Origin: Bacteroidales bacterium
GTDB taxonomy: Bacteria > Bacteroidota > Bacteroidia > Bacteroidales > Muribaculaceae
Reading direction: 5' to 3'
DNA length: 64,000 bases
Assembly (NCBI GenBank): GCA_014800845.1
Contig: JAAVFJ010000009.1
Coordinates: 1-64,000, forward strand
Made by a program: the position numbers and the translations under genes. Position 1 is the first letter of the stretch; every line of letters starts with the position of its first letter. The notes below the pieces were generated by a model. It did not search any database, was not told where the DNA came from, and saw nothing but the letters and a program-made list of their open reading frames with translations. This document shows, piece after piece, positions 58,490-64,000 of this stretch.

Positions 58490-61400
58490 CTACACTTCCT
58501 CCGACTTTTGAGCAGGGGGAGTGGCCGGAGTCTTCGGTGAGCTGAAGCGCTCCTGTATGCGCTGCATCAGCTCCCAGAAGTTGGGCACGAACAAGGTGCC
58601 GAACAGTCCGTTCATGGCCATGCCGAAGACCACTGCCGTGCCTATTTCTATTCGGCTTGCGGCGCCGGCGCCGGTGGCAAACATCATAGGCATCACACCA
58701 AACACGAAAGCAAGGGCGGTCATCATAATCGGGCGGAAGCGCACTACGCCGCCGTTGAGCGCAGCCTGACGTATCGGCATCCCCTTCTTGCGATAGTCCA
58801 TGGCGTATTCCACTATCAGGATAGCATTCTTCGCCGACATGCCGAGCAGCAATATCACACCTATCTGAGTGTAGATGCTCACACTCTGCCCCATAAACAG
58901 ACAGCCCACAACGGTGCCGAGAATGGCGATAGGCATTGAAAGCACTACGGCGATCGGGTCGGTCCAGCTCTCATACTGAGCGGCCAGCACGAGGATGGTC
59001 ATTATGATTGCGAAGATGAAGACGAAGCTGATGGTGGTGCCGCTCTGCGTCTCCTGATATGCCTCGCCGGTCCACGCATAGGAGTAGTTGGTGCCGAGCG
59101 TGTCGGCCACTATCTCCTCCATTGCCTTGATGCCATCGCCGGAGCTTACGCCGGGGGCTACGGTGGCGGTGAGCGACGCGGTGGAGTACATGTCGTAGCG
59201 GCCCACTGTAGGCTGACCCATTGAGGGCACAACCTCGGCGAAAGCACCGAAGGGCACCATCTCTCCGGAGGCGTTGCGCACGGCCAGGTTGAGCACATCC
59301 TGAGCCGTGGCCTTATCTTCGGGAGAGCCGGAGAGAGTCACCTGGAAGGTGCGGCCAAACTCCTCGAAATCATTAACATAGGCGGAACCCATGTAGGAGC
59401 CGAGTGTGGAGTAAGCGGTGGCCACATCCACCCCCTGCAGCGACATGCGGTCGCGGTCAAGCTTGATGGCATATTGCGGCACTGTGCCCTGATACAGGCT
59501 CGTGACGGAGGCTATGCGGGGGTCCTCGGCGGCTGCCTGCCGCACATCCTGCAGGGCCTTTTTCATCTGTTCGGGGCCCAGCGAATTGATGTCGAGCAGC
59601 TGCATCTCCAGGCCGGAGCTGAGGCCGAGGCCGGGGATGGAGGGGGGATTGAGGGCAAATATCATGGCTTCGGGAAAGCGCGCGGAAATCTCCTCGACTT
59701 TGGCAATGACGCTGTTGACATCCTGCCCCTTACCCTTACGGTCTTTCCAGGGCTTGAGCACCACAAACATGGAGGCGCCGTCGGAGCCGGAACCCCCACC
59801 CATGAATGACCTGCCGTTGATGGCCATAACCTCTTTCACCTCGGGAATCTCCTTGCGGATAGCCTCGGAGAGGGCCGCTGTCACCTTCTCGGTGCGCTGC
59901 AGTGAGGCGCCGGTGGGGAGCTGAATGGAGGTGATGAAGTAGCCGTTGTCCTCCTGCGGTATGTAAGATGAGGGGAGCTTCACGAAACCATAGAAAGCGG
60001 CGGCGGCAATGAGCAGAAAGACGGTGAGCGAGATGCCCGCGTGGGCCAGCATCTTGCCTATGGTGCGCTTATAGAGATTCTCGAGTTTGGCCCACCCGGC
60101 ATTAAACCAGCGGTAGAGGAAGAATTTCGCGGGTTTGCGCGGAGTGAGGAACAGTGCACAGAGCGCCGGGGTGAGTGTCAGGGCGTTGAAGCCGGAGAAG
60201 GCGGTGGAGACGGCTATGGTCAGCGCAAACTGCTTATAGAGCGCGCCGGTGATGCCGCTCACGAAGGCGGTCGGGATAAACACACTGAGCAGCACAAGCA
60301 CCTCACCCACAACGGGTCCGGTGAGCTCATTCATAGCCTGAATGGCCGCCTGCTGCCTGTTGAGTTTCCCGGCGTCGACAAGTCGGCTGCAGTCCTCCAC
60401 CACCACGATGGCGTCGTCCACCACAATGGCTATGGCAAGCACCAGACCGAAGAGCGAGAGGGTGTTGAGCGAAAAGCCGAGTATCTTCATCACCGCAAAT
60501 GTAGCTATCAGGCTCACAGGGATGGTAATCATGGGGATAATCACAGCCCTCCAGTTTTGCAGGAAGATGAGGATTACAAGCATCACGATGAGCGATGTCT
60601 CGAGGAAGGTTACGAGCACATCGTCGATTGACGCCGTCACAAACTCCGTCTGATTCATTATCACTCTGTAATGCACACCCTCGGGGAAATACTTCGAGAG
60701 GCGGTCCATCTCCTTGAGCACGCCGTTGGCCACCTCCAGAGCGTTGGCGCCGGGCAACTGCTGTATGCCTATGGCACACCCCTGCTCGCCGGTGATGTTG
60801 GTCGACATGGAGTAGCTTTCGCTGCCGAGGTCCACCCGAGCCACATCGCGCAGATGCAGCACTCCGGTGCCGTCGGAGCGCAGGGTGATGTTTCCGAATT
60901 CCTCGGGGGAGGATAACTGCCCCTGGCTGGTCAGCGTGTACTGGAAAGCAGCATGGCCGGGATTAGGCTGCCCACCTACCGAACCGGCGGAGACGCTGAT
61001 GTTCTGCGCCTGAATGGCGGCAGTGACCTCGGAGGCGGTTATGTTGCGGGCTCGCATGGCGTCGGGGTCAAGCCAGATGCGCATGCTGTACTGACCGGCG
61101 CCGAAAGCTTGCGCACCACCCACACCCTTCACGCGCGACAGCGGATCGATGAGGTTGAGCTGGGCGTAGTTAGTGAGGTAGAGGGCATCGTAGCGCTGCG
61201 GGTCGTCGCTCGTAAGGGCCATGAACAGCAGCTGGTTAGAGCTCTCCTTGCTTACGCTCACACCCTGCTCCTTCACGGCATTGGGCAGCGTGGCGTCGGC
61301 CATGGCTATGCGGTTCTGCACGTTCACGGCGGCCTGGTCCACATCGGTGCCATTCTCAAAGGTGATGGTCAGCGAGTAGGAGCCGTCGGAGGAGTTGGAA

Positions 61401-61639
61401 CTCATGTAGAGCATACCCTCGGTGCCGTTGACCTGCTGCTCTATGGGCACACCGACGGTGCGCGCCACGGTGGCGGCGTCGGCACCGGGATAGGAGGCCG
61501 ACACCATCACGGTGGGGGGAGTGATGTCGGGGTATTGGGCTATGGGGAGGGTATTGAGGCACATCAGTCCGGCTATCACCATGATGATAGCCAGCACTGT
61601 GGCGAATATTGGTCGGGTTATGAAAAATTTTGAGAACAT
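58490..61639 (-). CDS. RND efflux pump permease (AcrB/MexB, HAE1 type)
   Basis: The 1049-residue protein has the RND layout: twelve membrane helices and two large periplasmic loops. It opens with MFSKFFITRPIFATVLAII, carries the proton-relay pair in AIAIVVDDAIVVVED (fourth helix) and NAILIVEYA in the second half. Length matches AcrB (1049 aa). It exports drugs, bile salts or other toxic compounds in exchange for protons. It is the third gene of an OMF-adaptor-permease operon, 53 nt after the adaptor gene. Confidence 0.96.
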   Translation of the reverse strand: MFSKFFITRPIFATVLAIIMVIAGLMCLNTLPIAQYPDITPPTVMVSASYPGADAATVARTVGVPIEQQVNGTEGMLYMSSNSSDGSYSLTITFENGTDVDQAAVNVQNRIAMADATLPNAVKEQGVSVSKESSNQLLFMALTSDDPQRYDALYLTNYAQLNLIDPLSRVKGVGGAQAFGAGQYSMRIWLDPDAMRARNITASEVTAAIQAQNISVSAGSVGGQPNPGHAAFQYTLTSQGQLSSPEEFGNITLRSDGTGVLHLRDVARVDLGSESYSMSTNITGEQGCAIGIQQLPGANALEVANGVLKEMDRLSKYFPEGVHYRVIMNQTEFVTASIDDVLVTFLETSLIVMLVILIFLQNWRAVIIPMITIPVSLIATFAVMKILGFSLNTLSLFGLVLAIAIVVDDAIVVVEDCSRLVDAGKLNRQQAAIQAMNELTGPVVGEVLVLLSVFIPTAFVSGITGALYKQFALTIAVSTAFSGFNALTLTPALCALFLTPRKPAKFFLYRWFNAGWAKLENLYKRTIGKMLAHAGISLTVFLLIAAAAFYGFVKLPSSYIPQEDNGYFITSIQLPTGASLQRTEKVTAALSEAIRKEIPEVKEVMAINGRSFMGGGSGSDGASMFVVLKPWKDRKGKGQDVNSVIAKVEEISARFPEAMIFALNPPSIPGLGLSSGLEMQLLDINSLGPEQMKKALQDVRQAAAEDPRIASVTSLYQGTVPQYAIKLDRDRMSLQGVDVATAYSTLGSYMGSAYVNDFEEFGRTFQVTLSGSPEDKATAQDVLNLAVRNASGEMVPFGAFAEVVPSMGQPTVGRYDMYSTASLTATVAPGVSSGDGIKAMEEIVADTLGTNYSYAWTGEAYQETQSGTTISFVFIFAIIMTILVLAAQYESWTDPIAVVLSMPIAILGTVVGCLFMGQSVSIYTQIGVILLLGMSAKNAILIVEYAMDYRKKGMPIRQAALNGGVVRFRPIMMTALAFVFGVMPMMFATGAGAASRIEIGTAVVFGMAMNGLFGTLFVPNFWELMQRIQERFSSPKTPATPPAQKSEEV

Positions 61640-61692
61640 CCGGAGTGAGGGGGGAAAGGGGTTATAGGTTACGGGTTATAGATGGGCGGCGG

Positions 61693-62802
61693 CTATTTTA
61701 CCAATTTGGGGTTTACTTTCATGCCGGGGCGCACGGTGAGGAGCGCGGAGGTGACGTAGCGGTCGCCGGGCTTGAGGCCGGAGGTCACCAGGCGCAGGGA
61801 GTCGCGATAGATCTCCCCTACCTTAATCGGGGTGTAGACCACTTTGTTTGAGTCGTTTACCACGTAGAGGTATTTGCCTAACTGGTCGGTGGAGATTGAT
61901 GCGTCTTTCACGAGGATGGCGCGTGGCTCGGTGCCGTAGGGCATGTCGAAGGTCACGTACATGCCATCGCGCAACTCGCCGTAGGTATTATCCAGATGCC
62001 CTTTGATTTCGAGTGTGCCGGTGGTCCGGCTCACTGAGGGGGCGGTGTAGAAGAGGTCGGTGGTGTAGCTGTGAGGCAGGGGTGTGGAGAAGTTGATGGG
62101 TACGGAGGTGTAGAGGGGACCGGAAGCGGTGCCGGTGCCTATCATGTCTGTAAACTGTGAGTCTTCGATGGAGAAGGTGGCTGTCAGGCGCGAGTTGTCG
62201 TAGACGGTGGCGAGCTTCACGGGTGATTCCTCGCCGGCCACGTAGTTGCCCACACTCAGCAGATTGTCTGACACTGTGCCGCTCACCGGGGCGCGCACGG
62301 TGAGATATGACATATTGGTGCGCGCTGTGGAGAGTGCGGCCTGAGCGGTCATCACGGCGGCTTCGGCCTGGCGCAAATCGTTCTGTCCGGAAATCACATC
62401 CATGCGGCTGACAGCCTCGGCGGCCATGGCCTTGTTGAGTGCTTCCAGATGCTTGGCGGCATAGTCGCGCTGCGCCTTGGCGTTGGCGAGTTGCGCCTCG
62501 GCCTGCCTCACGTCGTCCTGATACTTGGGGTTGGACAGCGTGAAGAGCACCTGACCTTTGGCCACTTTCTGGCCGCTGGTGTAATTAATCGAGGCTATCA
62601 CACCGTTGGCTCTGGCCACCACGTCGGCGCTGGTTGAGGCGGTGAGATAACCGGGAAAAGTCTTGTGGAGAGTCACGGAGTCAATCAGCGGCTCGGCCAC
62701 GGCCACTGTGGGTGTCTGGGGAGCTTTCTTCTCCTCCTTATGCGAACAAGATGCGGCGAAAAGAAGGGCGAGCAACAGAGCGGGTATAATGCGTGTTTTC
62801 AT
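61693..62802 (-). CDS. RND periplasmic adaptor lipoprotein (AcrA/MexA type)
   Basis: The ATG at 62800-62802 gives 369 residues with a lipoprotein signal ending at Cys19 (LFAASCSHKEE). The parts of a membrane-fusion protein follow in order: a barrel-sandwich half (VARANGVIASINYTSGQKVAKGQVLFTL), a coiled-coil hairpin (about 95-165), the second half (LTVRAPVSGTVSDNLLSVGNYV) and beta-barrel/proximal domains. It links permease and outer membrane channel. It begins 40 nt after the OMF gene. Confidence 0.95.
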   Translation of the reverse strand: MKTRIIPALLLALLFAASCSHKEEKKAPQTPTVAVAEPLIDSVTLHKTFPGYLTASTSADVVARANGVIASINYTSGQKVAKGQVLFTLSNPKYQDDVRQAEAQLANAKAQRDYAAKHLEALNKAMAAEAVSRMDVISGQNDLRQAEAAVMTAQAALSTARTNMSYLTVRAPVSGTVSDNLLSVGNYVAGEESPVKLATVYDNSRLTATFSIEDSQFTDMIGTGTASGPLYTSVPINFSTPLPHSYTTDLFYTAPSVSRTTGTLEIKGHLDNTYGELRDGMYVTFDMPYGTEPRAILVKDASISTDQLGKYLYVVNDSNKVVYTPIKVGEIYRDSLRLVTSGLKPGDRYVTSALLTVRPGMKVNPKLVK

Positions 62803-62842
62803 AGCGATATTGAGTGTACGTGTGTTTTCTGTGTGATTTGAT

Positions 62843-64000
62843 TTAGAAGCCCCCTCCGAGCGATTCGTAGAGGCTGATGAGCGAGAGCAGAGCGTTGGCG
62901 CGTGTCTGCAGGCGGGAGTTTTCATATTCGAGCAGGTTCATCTGGGCATCGACCACATTTGTGAATGAGGCGAGTGTGGAGCGATAGAGACTCACGGCCA
63001 GGTCCAGCGCCTCGCGGCTTTGGGCTACGAGGCGGTCCTGGAAGGATAGCGAGTGTATGTAGCCGTCATAAGTGGTGGCGGCGTTGTCCACCTCCTGCAG
63101 GGCGGAGACAATCGTCTGATTGTAGGCATCTATGTCGGCTTCCATCTGCTCGCGGGCGGCGGCTACGCGGTAGTTGCGGGCGAGGCCGTCGAATATGGTC
63201 CAGCTCAGTGTGGGGGCCACGCTGTAGGTAAACGCCTGATTCTTAAACAGGTCGCCGGGCTTATGAGCCGACACTCCCACCTGCCCTTCAAGGGTGAGGG
63301 TGGGGAGGAAGTCTTTCTTGGCAATGCCTATGGCAGCGGCGTCAGCAGCCAGTGTGGCCTCGGCCTGCGCTATGTCGGGGCGGCGGCGAAGCAGCTCCAT
63401 GGGGGTGCCTACAGCCGGATTCTGAAAACAGTTAGGCAGCGGCGCGGGCTCCTCAAGCAGCGGCGCTATGGAGTCGGCATAGGTGCCGAGCAGCGTGGCT
63501 ATGGAGCCTATCTGTGTCTTAATCATTGCCTCGAGGGTGGGGAGCGTGGCCTGGGTGGATGAGAGCACCACCTGCGCCTGCAGCACATCGAGCTTGGGAG
63601 CAAGCCCGGCATCCATGCGTGCCTGGGTCATTTCCACCACTTTTTCCTGAGAATGGACATGCTCGGTGGCCACCAACAGCTCGGCCTGATAGAGGCGCAG
63701 CTGCACGTAGCTCTTAGCCAACTGTGCGCAGAGGCTCACCATGGCGGCGTCATAGTCAGCCTTGGCGAGCATCTGGTCGGCCTTTGCGCTCTTCACCTGC
63801 GCACCCACGCGCCCGAACAGGTCTATCTCCCAGGAGGCTGTGAGGCCCAGCGAGAGGTAATTGAGGTCGGGATTGCGCATGAGCTGCGAGGTGGTGGCAC
63901 CGGAGGCGCGCTCGAGATTGTAGCCGGCCTGCGCGCCGATGGTGGGGAAGTAAGCGGCCTTGGCCTGCTGCTCGGTGCGCCGCGCTATCTGCATGCGGCG
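62843..64000 (-). CDS. Outer membrane efflux channel (OprM/NodT family), 5' end outside the window
   Basis: The frame is open to the right edge and contains 385 residues; whole members have about 460-480, so the signal peptide and first helices are missing. The TolC/OprM pattern is clear: PTIGAQAGYNLERASG, LSLGLTASWEIDLFGRVGAQVKSAKA, and after the internal repeat RRRPDIAQAEATLAADAAAIGIAKKDFLPTLTL in two pieces, APTLSWTIFDGLARNYRVAAAREQ. It forms the exit duct of the pump. It is the first of the three efflux genes seen. The ATG at 63992-63994 is internal. Confidence 0.93.
   Translation of the reverse strand, partial: RRMQIARRTEQQAKAAYFPTIGAQAGYNLERASGATTSQLMRNPDLNYLSLGLTASWEIDLFGRVGAQVKSAKADQMLAKADYDAAMVSLCAQLAKSYVQLRLYQAELLVATEHVHSQEKVVEMTQARMDAGLAPKLDVLQAQVVLSSTQATLPTLEAMIKTQIGSIATLLGTYADSIAPLLEEPAPLPNCFQNPAVGTPMELLRRRPDIAQAEATLAADAAAIGIAKKDFLPTLTLEGQVGVSAHKPGDLFKNQAFTYSVAPTLSWTIFDGLARNYRVAAAREQMEADIDAYNQTIVSALQEVDNAATTYDGYIHSLSFQDRLVAQSREALDLAVSLYRSTLASFTNVVDAQMNLLEYENSRLQTRANALLSLISLYESLGGGF

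Overview
The window looks like the chromosome of a gut Bacteroidales bacterium, most probably of the Muribaculaceae (S24-7) type. The evidence is a complete SusR/SusC/SusD starch locus with GH97 and GH13 enzymes, BspA-type leucine-rich surface proteins, and Bacteroidetes promoters (-33 TTTG or TTG, 19-21 bp, -7 TAnnTTTG) with few clear Shine-Dalgarno sites. The species assignment is inference.

Layout. 1-2264: right end of an integrated element, with a fragment of a small gene, a palindrome-rich non-coding region and a tyrosine recombinase. 2307-6969: DUF2795 protein, RluA-type pseudouridine synthase, MFS transporter, small membrane protein and aldo/keto reductase. 7125-30451: a 23-kb starch locus, all on the minus strand. 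In order of transcription it holds a GH13 amylase with binding modules, a 1623-aa secreted protein, a second GH13 amylase, a binding-module protein, a SusR-like regulator, SusC, SusD, a SusE-position lipoprotein, a surface GH13 lipoprotein and GH97. Ten similar starch-binding modules (CBM26-like) are spread over four of these proteins. 30545-32842: a probable TPP riboswitch, then msrAB, a PnuT-type thiamine transporter and thiamine pyrophosphokinase. 32839-34677: an AT-rich DarTG toxin-antitoxin module between two near-identical 22-bp repeats, apparently inserted into the terminator of the thiamine operon. 34725-38775: a minus-strand operon recF, DUF721, thioesterase, SIS isomerase, helical-repeat protein, ribH. 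38802-44573: C69 dipeptidase, DEAD-box helicase, a small membrane protein and a flippase-like protein. 44763-54257: two BspA-type LRR surface proteins (2182 and 662 aa), separated by a structured leader RNA, a MITE-like hairpin element and tRNA-Arg(ACG). 54386-57587: alpha/beta hydrolase, porin and class A acid phosphatase. 58490-64000: a tripartite RND efflux operon whose outer-membrane gene runs off the window.

How it works together. Surface lipoproteins and the GH13 lipoprotein would bind and cut starch, SusCD would import oligosaccharides, GH97 and the other amylases would finish degradation, and SusR would sense maltose-type sugars. The most notable observations are the DarTG insertion in a terminator, the candidate attenuator RNA ahead of the 2182-aa LRR gene, the split and fused amylase/binding-module pairs, the 64-bp repeat array, and msrAB under a thiamine riboswitch.
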